Below, piece by piece: positions 1 to 5,213 of a stretch of 11,004 nucleotides of DNA. Origin of the DNA: Candidatus Methylomirabilota bacterium (lineage in GTDB: Bacteria > Methylomirabilota > Methylomirabilia > Methylomirabilales > Methylomirabilaceae); assembly GCA_003105305.1 (NCBI GenBank), contig PQAQ01000255.1:430-11433 (forward strand), read 5' to 3'. Each line of letters starts with the position of its first letter. Position 1 is the stretch's first letter. The notes under the pieces were generated by a model that searched no databases, was not told the origin of the DNA, and saw only the letters and a list, made by a program, of their open reading frames with translations. Made by a program: the position numbers and the translations under genes.

Positions 1-47
1 GTCGCCAGGCTCTCTTCAATCCGTACTTCGAGCGTCTGCCAGCCCAT
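1..47 (-). CDS. N-terminus of a probable enoyl-CoA hydratase/isomerase family protein (partial)
   Basis: Only 15 codons are visible; the gene runs off the left edge. The ATG at 47-45 is preceded by a textbook Shine-Dalgarno GGAGGT five to six bases upstream, so the start is well supported. The peptide MGWQTLEVRIEESLA has the shape of the first beta strand of crotonase-fold enzymes, where xYxTLxVxxxxxVATITLNRP is typical. That assignment is an inference from 15 residues. It fits the acyl-CoA genes at the other end of the window, but those are 8 kb away and not in the same operon. Any other family with a similar first strand remains possible. Confidence 0.45.
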   Translation of the reverse strand, partial: MGWQTLEVRIEESLA

Positions 48-72
48 AGCTACCTCCGAATCCATTCAGATC

Positions 73-87
73 GAGATCGATGATCTC
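73..87. promoter_or_regulatory. Perfect short inverted repeat in the leader of the gene at 1-47
   Basis: GAGATC at 73-78 and GATCTC at 82-87 form a 6-bp stem with a 3-base loop. It lies 26-40 bases upstream of the minus-strand ATG at 47. It could be an operator or a small leader hairpin. No T-run follows it, so it is not an obvious terminator. No convincing -10/-35 pair was found: TTGACC lies upstream on the minus strand, but TTATAC is 19 bases away. Confidence 0.3.
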
Positions 88-144
88 ATCGGTATACAAC
101 ATCCGGTATAAGCCGGGGCTCATCTGCCAAGGTCAATGCAGCAG

Positions 145-156
145 CGTGATGTCACG
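145..156. promoter_or_regulatory. CGTGA-TG-TCACG palindrome downstream of carbonic anhydrase
   Basis: CGTGA (145-149) and TCACG (152-156) form a perfect 5-bp inverted repeat around a 2-base centre. It lies between the carbonic anhydrase stop and the start of the gene at 1-47. The half-site resembles TGTGA/TCACA of Crp/Fnr sites, but the spacer is 2 rather than 6, so I do not assign a regulator. It could be an operator or chance. Confidence 0.2.
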
Positions 157-179
157 AAGCACCAATATGCTGGTCCTGG

Positions 180-845
180 TCAACGTGCGGCGCCGGATTC
201 GGTGGCAACTTGCGCAAGGGCCGACTCGTAGCAACCGGCGATCTCGGCTTCCGCTCTCACGCACATACCCAGATCTCGCAGCAATCCGTCGGTGAGCTTG
301 TAAATCCAGCCGTGTATTGCGAGAACCTGGCCTCGTGCCCACGCCTCGCGTACAACCGTCGCCTGGCTTACGTTAACCACTTGCTCAAGCACATTGAGCT
401 CACACAAGAGATCGTGGCGTTGTGCCTCATTCGCCAGGCCAACGACCTGACTATGGTGTTTGGATCGCACATCCTGGACGTGCCGTAGCCAATTGTCGAC
501 TAGCCCTAGTTTCTCGTCCCGTAGTGCCGACAAGACACCCCCGCAGCCGTAGTGTCCACATACAATGATATGCTCCACACGGAGAACCTCTACTGCGAAC
601 TGGATCACCGATAAACAGTTCAGATCGGAGTGGATCACGCAGTTGGCGATGTTTCGGTGGACAAACATCTCGCCGGGAAGCAAGCCCACAATCTGGTTCG
701 CGGGTACCCGACTATCCGAACAACCAATCCACAGATACTGGGGCGCCTGCTGACGCGACAGCCGGGCGAAAAAGTCCGGCTCGCATCGCGTCATTTCGGC
801 GGCCCACTTTCGGTTGTTCGTAAACAGATGGCTCAAGAGGTGCAT
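180..845 (-). CDS. can: Beta-class carbonic anhydrase
   Basis: Interconverts CO2 and bicarbonate in the cytoplasm, supplying bicarbonate to carboxylases and buffering pH. The 221-residue length matches the E. coli Can type (220). All beta-class zinc-site residues are present: Cys42, Asp44 and Arg46 in the CSDSR motif, and His98 and Cys101 in the CGHYGCGG motif. The family segments GEMFVHRNIAN, DLNCLSVIQFAVEVL and IHGWIYKLTDGLLRDL follow in the usual order. The start at 845 aligns with the N-terminus of E. coli Can, although only a weak GGGTG-like ribosome site precedes it. There is no signal peptide. The gene is monocistronic as far as visible. Its upstream region holds a good minus-strand promoter at 1038-1066 and two leader hairpins, so RNA-level control is possible. 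Confidence 0.97.
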   Translation of the reverse strand: MHLLSHLFTNNRKWAAEMTRCEPDFFARLSRQQAPQYLWIGCSDSRVPANQIVGLLPGEMFVHRNIANCVIHSDLNCLSVIQFAVEVLRVEHIIVCGHYGCGGVLSALRDEKLGLVDNWLRHVQDVRSKHHSQVVGLANEAQRHDLLCELNVLEQVVNVSQATVVREAWARGQVLAIHGWIYKLTDGLLRDLGMCVRAEAEIAGCYESALAQVATESGAAR

Positions 846-861
846 ATCACACCCATTAATG

Positions 862-889
862 GATCCTGACGGTAAGCGTTTCCAGGATC
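862..889 (-). promoter_or_regulatory. Hairpin just upstream of the carbonic anhydrase start
   Basis: GATCCTG (862-868) pairs with CAGGATC (883-889), and an inner ACG/CGT pair closes a 5-base loop. The hairpin begins 16 bases upstream of the carbonic anhydrase ATG. It would therefore sit next to the ribosome-binding region of a transcript from the 1038-1066 promoter. It has no T-run. A role in translation control is inference. Confidence 0.35.
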
Positions 890-968
890 ACCTCAGCCGC
901 CGCCAGATACCTACAACGACGGCATCGGCAACAGCAAGCTCCATTCGATGCTTCACGCCGAGTCGGCG

Positions 969-1032
969 AGAACTCCGCCATCGAACGACCGAGTAAATGG
1001 GCTGGCCGTTCGATTAACTTTTTTAGAGTTCT
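969..1032 (-). promoter_or_regulatory. Nested inverted repeat at the predicted 5' end of the carbonic anhydrase transcript
   Basis: Outer arms AGAACTC (969-975) and GAGTTCT (1026-1032) enclose inner arms ATCGAACG (980-987) and CGTTCGAT (1007-1014). One mismatch and two more G-C pairs extend the inner stem. The outer arm starts at 1032, five to six bases after the -10 box at 1043-1038, so a minus-strand transcript would begin with AGAACTC. Read on the plus strand, the inner stem is followed four bases later by six Ts (1019-1024) and looks like an intrinsic terminator. No plus-strand gene upstream would need one, so the leader reading is preferred. Confidence 0.4.
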
Positions 1033-1033
1033 G

Positions 1034-1075
1034 GCGGATTCTATTGTGTTGTTCGGAGGTTAGCAAGAGATAACT
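1034..1075 (-). repeat. 42-bp promoter-like repeat, copy A
   Basis: This 42-bp segment matches 2335-2376 without gaps at 33 of 42 positions. The conserved blocks, read on the minus strand, are AGWTATCTCTTGC, then AACACAATA, then AATCCGC. They cover the -35 and -10 regions plus sequence just upstream of -35, while the middle of the spacer is variable. This pattern suggests a conserved promoter/operator rather than simple recent duplication. Both copies lie in intergenic gaps between divergent genes. Confidence 0.7.
1038..1066 (-). promoter_or_regulatory. Sigma-70-type promoter, probably for carbonic anhydrase
   Basis: On the minus strand, TTGCTA (1066-1061) and TAGAAT (1043-1038) are separated by 17 bases. 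The -10 matches TATAAT at 5 of 6 positions. The predicted start at A1032 or G1031 gives a leader of about 187 nt to the carbonic anhydrase ATG at 845. Assignment to that gene is inferred from strand and the absence of any intervening gene. Confidence 0.5.
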
Positions 1076-1132
1076 TGGCTGCCGCGATGGAACACACGCG
1101 AGTCGCGCCTACAATCGCGTGCTTCAGACCCT

Positions 1133-1210
1133 CCTGGAGGGTCCCCTGGAAACGGGAAAGCCCTTTGGGGCGTCCCGTTCCCCAAAGGGCTGCGGCAGCT
1201 TTCCTCCAGG
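1133..1210 (+). repeat. Palindromic dispersed repeat, copy 1
   Basis: AGCCCTTTGGGG and CCCCAAAGGGCT form a perfect 12-bp stem around a 9-base loop. Outside this lie an AGGGTCCCCT block (1138-1147) and CCTGGAGG (1133-1140) matched by inverted CCTCCAGG (1203-1210). The core palindrome, the AGGGTCCCCT block and the terminal TCCTCCRG recur at 1705-1787. The core and the terminal motif also recur, inverted, at 4526-4599. No ORF of its own is apparent. It resembles a REP/MITE-like non-coding element. Confidence 0.7.
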
Positions 1211-1356
1211 CAAGAACTGTCACCTCGCTCACTCTGCGCCATGCCCGGGAAGTTCCGCAATAGCTGAGGCATTAAACCTTTCTCGCCGTATCTGATCTTA
1301 TAGGATAACGTAACGCAGGCGTGAATCACCCCACTTCCAACAGAAAGGAGCAACAT

Positions 1357-1665
1357 ATGGAACGCACCGTCCGAATTCTCCTCCCCAGTTTTGTCTTCGG
1401 CCTCCTGGTGGCCTTGCCGATCCTCGCAGGCGCTGGACCGATCGAAGAGCGGCAGCAACACCAGCAAGACCGGATCGCCGAAGGGGTTGCAAGCGGTTCA
1501 CTGAACCCGAGAGAGGCCACACGTCTCGAACGCGAACAGGCCGCAATCGGGGCCGAGAAACGAGCCTTCCTGCGGGACGGCAAACTCGGACCCGCCGAGC
1601 GGGCCAAGCTTCACCGAGACCAGAACCGCGCTTCTCGCCACATCTACAAGGAAAAGCACGATTGA
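1357..1665 (+). CDS. Small exported helical protein with an internal repeat
   Basis: A 102-residue protein starting at ATG 1357, chosen because AAAGGAG (1344-1350) lies six bases upstream; the in-frame GTG at 1321 lacks such a site. Residues 1-26 form a signal peptide: Arg near the N-terminus, a hydrophobic core, then LAGAG. The mature part is highly charged and helical. It carries a twofold repeat G-x-L-x-P-x-E-x-x-x-L-x-x-x-Q at residues 47-61 and 75-89, and ends in IYKEKHD. Similar short Arg/Gln-rich periplasmic proteins are common in Gram-negative bacteria as conserved hypotheticals, but I know no assigned function. It stands alone, upstream of palindrome copy 2, which may end its transcript. 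A clear promoter was not found. Confidence 0.8.
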   Translation: MERTVRILLPSFVFGLLVALPILAGAGPIEERQQHQQDRIAEGVASGSLNPREATRLEREQAAIGAEKRAFLRDGKLGPAERAKLHRDQNRASRHIYKEKHD

Positions 1666-1704
1666 AGGGATACAATGCCGCATTAGCGGCGCCGCATGAT
1701 ACGC

Positions 1705-1787
1705 TCTGACAGGGTCCCCTTTGAACTGAAACAGCACAGCCCTTTGGGGTACGGTGAACCCCAAAGGGCTGTGTCAGATTCCTCCGG
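1705..1787 (+). repeat. Palindromic dispersed repeat, copy 2 (between convergent genes)
   Basis: CACAGCCCTTTGGGGT (1735-1750) and its exact reverse complement (1758-1773) form a 16-bp stem with a 7-base loop. TCTGACA (1705-1711) and TGTCAGA (1772-1778) make a further inverted repeat. AGGGTCCCCT (1711-1720) and the terminal TTCCTCCGG are shared with copy 1. It lies between the convergent 102-residue exported protein gene and the ankyrin gene. The hairpin could stop transcription from both sides, although there is no T-run. Confidence 0.75.
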
Positions 1788-1806
1788 CCGTCGTCTCTCT
1801 GGCGGG

Positions 1807-2319
1807 TTATTCCTTGGCCCCGGCATTTTTGAGGAGTTCCACGATTTCGTTTTCACTTCTGTTGAACGCAATCATCATGGCGGTCACGCCATTGTTCGTT
1901 TTGGCATTCACATCGGCGCCATTCGCGATCAGCAGTTCTACCACCGCGCGATGGCCTTCCTGAGACGCCCATATCAGGGCCGTAGCGCCATTGTCCTGCC
2001 TGGCGTTCACATCGGCGCCATTCGCGATCAGCAGTTCTACCACCTCGCGATGGCCTGCCAGCGCCGCCCGCATCAAAGCCGTCCAGCCTGTGTCCGATTT
2101 GATGTGCAACCACGCGCCATGCGCAAGCAGCACCTTTACGATGTCAAGGCGGCCCCTCAGCGCCGCCCGCATCAAAGCCGTCCAGCCATATTCGTCCCTC
2201 GTGTTCACATTCGCGCCCTGCGCGATCAGCGCCTCGACGGCCTCCGGGCTGCCTTCCTGAGCTGCCGTCATCAGGACCGTTCTGCCGTGTCTGTCTGCGG
2301 CGTTCACATCTTCGCTCAT
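1807..2319 (-). CDS. Ankyrin-repeat protein, five repeats
   Basis: A 170-residue protein made almost wholly of ankyrin repeats with an exact 33-residue period. The repeat glycines fall at residues 12, 45, 78, 111 and 144, each followed by T-x-L/M-x-x-A and later V-x-x-L-L/I-A-x-G-A-x-V/L-x. It has no signal peptide or membrane segment, so a cytoplasmic binding scaffold is expected; its partner is unknown. AGGAGG (2332-2327) lies 7 bases before the ATG at 2319 and 4 before another ATG at 2322, so the second ATG is preferred. Transcription probably starts from the promoter in repeat copy B, giving a very short leader. Parts of repeats are nearly identical at DNA level, showing recent internal duplication. 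Confidence 0.92.
   Translation of the reverse strand: MSEDVNAADRHGRTVLMTAAQEGSPEAVEALIAQGANVNTRDEYGWTALMRAALRGRLDIVKVLLAHGAWLHIKSDTGWTALMRAALAGHREVVELLIANGADVNARQDNGATALIWASQEGHRAVVELLIANGADVNAKTNNGVTAMMIAFNRSENEIVELLKNAGAKE
1903..2056 (-). repeat. Near-identical 55-bp units inside the ankyrin gene
   Basis: The segments 1903-1957 and 2002-2056 are 55 bp each, exactly 99 bp (33 codons) apart, and differ at only two positions. They encode the GHRxVVELLIANGADVNA part of two adjacent repeats. Identity at synonymous sites points to recent duplication or gene conversion rather than protein-level selection alone. Confidence 0.85.
2061..2187 (-). repeat. Second pair of identical units inside the ankyrin gene
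   Basis: The 27-28-bp segments 2061-2088 and 2160-2187 share GCGCCGCCCGCATCAAAGCC followed by GTCCAGCC and are again 99 bp apart. They encode GWTALMRAAL in repeats two and three. Together with the pair at 1903-2056 this suggests stepwise unit duplication by recombination in frame. Confidence 0.8.
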
Positions 2320-2334
2320 CATTGACCCTCCTGT

Positions 2335-2376
2335 GCGGATTTTATTGTGTTATTCTGTATCTCGCAAGAGATATCT
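2335..2376 (-). repeat. 42-bp promoter-like repeat, copy B
   Basis: Matches copy A (1034-1075) at 33 of 42 positions without gaps and in the same orientation. This copy also contains the perfect hairpin TATCTC-GCAA-GAGATA (6-bp stem, GNRA-type loop), only partly kept in copy A. It lies between the divergent ankyrin gene and the membrane-protein gene at 2527. Confidence 0.7.
2339..2367 (-). promoter_or_regulatory. Sigma-70-type promoter for the ankyrin gene
   Basis: On the minus strand, TTGCGA (2367-2362) and TAAAAT (2344-2339) are 17 bases apart; the -10 matches consensus at 5 of 6. The predicted start near A2334-A2332 leaves a leader of only about 12-15 nt, beginning at or just before the AGGAGG ribosome site. 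Confidence 0.5.
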
Positions 2377-2406
2377 GAATCGGCCAGATACAGACACGGC
2401 TGGCGC

Positions 2407-2435
2407 TTGACGCGCCAGAGGGCCTATGTTACAAG
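2407..2435 (+). promoter_or_regulatory. Possible promoter for the membrane-protein gene at 2527
   Basis: TTGACG (2407-2412) and TACAAG (2430-2435) are spaced by 17 bases. The -35 is strong (5 of 6) and the -10 moderate (4 of 6). The -35 box is embedded in the inverted repeat GGCGC-TTGAC-GCGCC (2402-2416), which could be an operator. The predicted leader is about 85 nt. Confidence 0.35.
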
Positions 2436-2526
2436 AAACGCACGCCACGCTACAGGCAGGCTAGATCTGCTATGCGTGTGTGTCTTGCTACAGAGTCATG
2501 CAAGCTGCAGGAAACACGGAGTCGCT

Positions 2527-3105
2527 ATGGATCGTGACACATTTATCAAAGAACTCGAAGCGTTACGCGGCTGCGAGTTCAGGTATGTGCATGAAAGCCA
2601 GAAGATCGAAGGCCTGGTTCAATCGTATCTCAACACCCCGGCGCTTCACAGCCTTGAATGGAATAAACAGCTTCTCCTCCACTTGCTGAACTCTGAATAC
2701 GCACCTCTTCAGCGGGTCGCTCGAACCGGCCTACAGCCAACCGGATTAGTGGTCGGCAGATTCCCACGAGTCGGACCTTGGGTCGTGTACGCCGGGTTCA
2801 TTGCAATCTGGGCGGTCGCTATCGGGTATGCGCTCTCTCCGTTCAGATCATCTCACGCATGGGGCTTGATTATTCCCCTGACAGGCTTTACGGTGTATCA
2901 CCTGCGCGGTTGGTGGCGACTCAGAACACTGACGGCTAAGGTGCGGGAGCTTTTCGATCACGAGATTGTTTCCGGTCGTTTCGATCCGGCGACCGTGACC
3001 GAGCGTCTTCGCGCGCTCACGCAAAAGGGACTGAAGATTCACCCAAACGTCTTTGCGCTGCTTCAGTTACAGGAACATCTGCAACACTCACCGGCCAGCC
3101 ACTGA
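2527..3105 (+). CDS. Two-helix membrane protein of unknown function
   Basis: A 192-residue protein starting at ATG 2527, with GGAG (2518-2521) five bases upstream. The frame stays open upstream to 2347 but has no comparable ribosome site there. Residues 1-78 are soluble and helical. Two hydrophobic segments follow at about 84-103 and 111-126, ending in a Trp/Arg-rich HLRGWWRLR interface. A soluble helical tail of about 65 residues completes it. The short loop between the helices implies both ends lie on the same side, probably the cytoplasm given the positive residues after helix two. I do not recognise a family. It converges with the DUF985 gene 16 bases downstream, with no clear terminator between them. 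Confidence 0.75.
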   Translation: MDRDTFIKELEALRGCEFRYVHESQKIEGLVQSYLNTPALHSLEWNKQLLLHLLNSEYAPLQRVARTGLQPTGLVVGRFPRVGPWVVYAGFIAIWAVAIGYALSPFRSSHAWGLIIPLTGFTVYHLRGWWRLRTLTAKVRELFDHEIVSGRFDPATVTERLRALTQKGLKIHPNVFALLQLQEHLQHSPASH

Positions 3106-3121
3106 TACTCACTGCTTACGG

Positions 3122-3566
3122 TCACGTTAATCGAGTGATCACATCCCCGTACTGCGGAAATTGCGCAATAAGGGCGTTGTGCATACCAAGCTCGAACCGT
3201 TCAAAATGAAATACCGGCGCGCACACCACCGACCCAAAGGCGTAGGAGACCCCTTGGCCGATTTCAGCAGCCTGCCAACAGTTTTTCGGAACTGAGATGA
3301 CCGGGTATTGCCCCTCCGAGATGTCGGTTCCCAACTCGCGCGTCATCAGGTGACCTGACGAATCAATGATATGAAGCGTGATCGTGCCGTAATGAATGTA
3401 CCAAAGTTCTTCATTGTTGAGAACGCGATGAAATGCTGAGAACGCTCCCGGAAGCATCAACCAAAGCCCGGAGGTGCGATACTCATCGTGATGGGTCTCA
3501 ACAAATCAACCCCTCCGGATGGTCATACCAGTCGTAATAGGTAATCAGCGCGTCAAGATCATACAT
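3122..3566 (-). pseudogene. DUF985 (Cupin_5) family gene broken by a frameshift
   Basis: The intact downstream frame (3122-3460) encodes the cupin barrel of DUF985 proteins: PGAFSAFHRV, NEELWYIHYG, TLHIID, VPKNCWQAAE, GSVVCAPVFHFERFEL and the C-terminal FPQYGDVITRLT. The first part of the family is missing from that frame. It is found in another frame starting at ATG 3566, reading MYDLDALITYYDWYDHPEG and then hitting a stop. The original frame resumes at FVETHHDEYRTSG. The two parts join best if two bases were lost after HPEGL (GGG TTG A--TTT), near position 3500. The ATG lies inside the last codons of the DUF523 gene (8-base overlap), so the two were translationally coupled. It may be a true pseudogene or a sequencing error. 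Function in the family is not established. Confidence 0.75.
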
Positions 3567-4518
3567 GATGTCGCAGCACCAACTCTACGGGGTGTGGGTC
3601 CAGGTACTCCTGGCCCTTGAGATCGTCAATATCGAAAATGCGGACATAGTGTGCGATGAGCGAGACTGGAACAATGAGGGGGGCGAGTCCCCGGCGGTAG
3701 CCATGTATCCGATCGAGCAGTTCCCGATAGGCCGGCTCGTCGAGCCCGTCGCTGACGCGTCCTAAGAGGAGGCGAAGCACAGTCACATGTCGGCTGCGTG
3801 TGGCGGAAACGGTAAATGCCGCCATAAATCCGCGTTCATATCGCTCACGCAATACAGCTTGCGACAACGCTGTTGCCCGGGCTATGAGGCGGCGAAGTCG
3901 CTGATAGCTTGGGGGAGCGTGCGCAAGGAGTGCGAACCGATGAGCCGCGTGAAATCGCGCCAGATCGTCAATCCGCCATCGTGTCGTCCAGAGAGACTGA
4001 AGTCGATGGTACGCACATACGCGCTCGATCCAGTGTTCCCGCAGTCGAGGGTTGTGAAGCCGCCCTTCCTCCTCGATCGGCAGGTTTGGAAATCGCTGGG
4101 TAAGCGTCGACGCAAACAGGCCACGCCCCGTTCGCGTGGCCGGTCCGCGGTCACGATGCACCCGCACACGATCCAGCCCGCAACTCGGCGAGTCCTGCTT
4201 CAAAATGAACCCGCTGAGGCCCGAATCGGCGAGCTGTTCGACCCGCCTCCGCGCATACCCTTGCATGACGTCGGTATGATCGGTCTCGGTCCGGATACCA
4301 ACCAGGCGAATGTCACCATGTCGCCGCACAAGCTGAATCGGTTCACGCGGCGTACCCATACCGACCTCAACCTCCGGGCACACGGGGACCCATTCAACAA
4401 GCCTACCAAGCGTATCGGTCAGGAACCGATCATGCTTGTGCCCACCGTCGTAACGAACCTTGTCACCCAGCAGACACGATGAGATGCCGATGCGGATCGG
4501 CCCGATAGCGCCGTTCAT
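3559..4518 (-). CDS. DUF523-DUF1722 protein (TudS-like Fe-S domain plus YbgA-like domain)
   Basis: A 319-residue two-domain protein. Residues 8-150 are DUF523, with the three conserved cysteines at 15 (SSCLLG), 47 (VCPEVEVGMGTPREP) and 113 (KQDSPSCG). In characterised DUF523 members such as the thiouracil desulfidase TudS, these bind a [4Fe-4S] cluster, so removal of sulfur from thiolated bases is possible but not shown here. Residues 190-319 are DUF1722 (E. coli YbgA type): FHAAHRFALLAHAPPSY, FMAAFTVSATRSRHVTVL and the C-terminal YLDPHPVELVLRHHV. The ATG at 4518 was chosen because it directly precedes the family N-terminus. The frame is open to 4632, but that extension runs through palindrome copy 3 and looks non-coding. 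No good Shine-Dalgarno is visible. It overlaps the cupin gene downstream. Confidence 0.9.
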   Translation of the reverse strand: MNGAIGPIRIGISSCLLGDKVRYDGGHKHDRFLTDTLGRLVEWVPVCPEVEVGMGTPREPIQLVRRHGDIRLVGIRTETDHTDVMQGYARRRVEQLADSGLSGFILKQDSPSCGLDRVRVHRDRGPATRTGRGLFASTLTQRFPNLPIEEEGRLHNPRLREHWIERVCAYHRLQSLWTTRWRIDDLARFHAAHRFALLAHAPPSYQRLRRLIARATALSQAVLRERYERGFMAAFTVSATRSRHVTVLRLLLGRVSDGLDEPAYRELLDRIHGYRRGLAPLIVPVSLIAHYVRIFDIDDLKGQEYLDPHPVELVLRHHV

Positions 4519-4525
4519 TGATGTC

Positions 4526-4599
4526 CCGGAGGATTCTAGAGACAGGACGGCCCTTCGAGGTTGCCGTACCCCAAAGGGCCGCGGTGGCGTTCTACTGTC
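4526..4599 (-). repeat. Palindromic dispersed repeat, copy 3 (inverted, in the DUF523 leader)
   Basis: Read on the minus strand, this copy has GGCCCTTTGGGGT (4580-4568), a TACGGCA-like loop region and the opposite arm at 4561-4549 with two mismatches. It ends in ATCCTCCGG (minus strand), matching copies 1 and 2. Outer GACAG/CTGTC arms (4541-4545, 4595-4599) recall the TCTGACA/TGTCAGA arms of copy 2. It fills most of the gap between the small membrane gene and DUF523, and would be transcribed as part of the DUF523 leader. Confidence 0.7.
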
Positions 4600-4638
4600 G
4601 AACCGTGCTCCGCGTGGTGTGCCGCCTTTCACCAGCCA

Positions 4639-4893
4639 CTAAGGCTTCTTCTCTTTGTCGGGATCTGTCAGCTCGGGACGCCAGATCCATTTCCCATGGA
4701 TCCATTCCATCCGTCGCGCCATAAGATACGCCACCCATAACCATGCCACAAAGACGCCGACAGAACCAAGAAAGAGCAGCCAGTGACCGATCAGCAACGC
4801 GGGGATGATCCCAAAGACGATGCTCACAACCGACAGGATAATGACGAGCAGACGAAAGTTTCGCTCGACGGTCCATTTCTTATCATTATTCAT
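4639..4893 (-). CDS. Small two-helix inner membrane protein
   Basis: An 84-residue protein starting at ATG 4893, with AGAGGTGG eight bases upstream; a GTG four codons earlier is less likely. A short polar N-terminus (MNNDKKWTVERN) is followed by hydrophobic helices at about 14-35 and 37-58, split by a Gly-His turn. An aromatic and basic tail ends in PDKEKKP. Both termini are predicted cytoplasmic. I do not recognise a family. It lies between tRNA-Glu and DUF523, all on the minus strand, and could be read from the tRNA promoters because no terminator is evident after the tRNA. Confidence 0.75.
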   Translation of the reverse strand: MNNDKKWTVERNFRLLVIILSVVSIVFGIIPALLIGHWLLFLGSVGVFVAWLWVAYLMARRMEWIHGKWIWRPELTDPDKEKKP

Positions 4894-5025
4894 AGGTACA
4901 GCCACCTCTGAATTTCACACTACCCTGACTGCGATAATCGGGTCGGCTACTGCAACGGAGCGGTCACGATCTGGGCGCAGAGGGCTTCATTGGAAACCGC
5001 AAGTGTCGCCACTGCCGAACAACAT

Positions 5026-5101
5026 TGGTGGCCCCAACGGGCTTCGAACCCGTGTTTCAGCCTTGAGAGGGCCGCGTCCTAGGCCACTAGACGATGGGGC
5101 C
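5026..5101 (-). tRNA. tRNA-Glu(CTC)
   Basis: The minus strand folds as a complete 76-nt tRNA. The acceptor GGCCCCA pairs with TGGGGCC. A D-arm with TCTAGTGGCCTAGGA follows. The anticodon stem CGGCC/GGCTG (one G-T pair) holds loop CTCTCAA with anticodon CTC at 5067-5065. The T-arm contains GGGTTCGAAGCCC (one mismatch tolerated) and discriminator A is followed by an encoded CCA at 5028-5026. It reads GAG codons. It is preceded by two good promoters and has no second tRNA beside it. Confidence 0.95.
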
Positions 5102-5131
5102 AAAAGGTACAGTAGTCAGGCAAGCCCGCTT

Positions 5132-5161
5132 ACTATAGCGAAACAGTGAATCGCCGCGCAA
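5132..5161 (-). promoter_or_regulatory. Proximal promoter of tRNA-Glu
   Basis: Minus-strand TTGCGC (5161-5156) and TATAGT (5137-5132) are 18 bases apart. The predicted start near 5125 is about 24 bases before the mature tRNA 5' end, a typical arrangement. Confidence 0.5.
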
Positions 5162-5184
5162 CCAAAATCAGTAAAGCCCCCTGT

Positions 5185-5213
5185 ATAATAGGACGATGTT
5201 GGAAGGACGTCAA
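5185..5213 (-). promoter_or_regulatory. Distal strong promoter overlapping the penicillin-binding protein stop codon
   Basis: Minus-strand TTGACG (5213-5208) and TATTAT (5190-5185) are exactly 17 bases apart, 5 of 6 matches in each box. The TGA stop of the penicillin-binding protein gene lies inside the -35 box. It probably acts in tandem with the 5132-5161 promoter to drive tRNA-Glu. Confidence 0.55.

Noticed and set aside
980..1024. Plus-strand intrinsic terminator (stem plus six Ts)
   Set aside because: No plus-strand gene ends upstream; the stem is better explained as part of the minus-strand leader, though a terminator function is not excluded.
1903..2187. CRISPR-like or satellite array suggested by regularly spaced repeats
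   Set aside because: The 99-bp period is one 33-residue ankyrin unit in a coding frame.
1696..2325. 209-codon plus-strand frame across the ankyrin gene
   Set aside because: Antisense shadow; its apparent protein repeats only mirror the 99-bp ankyrin units.
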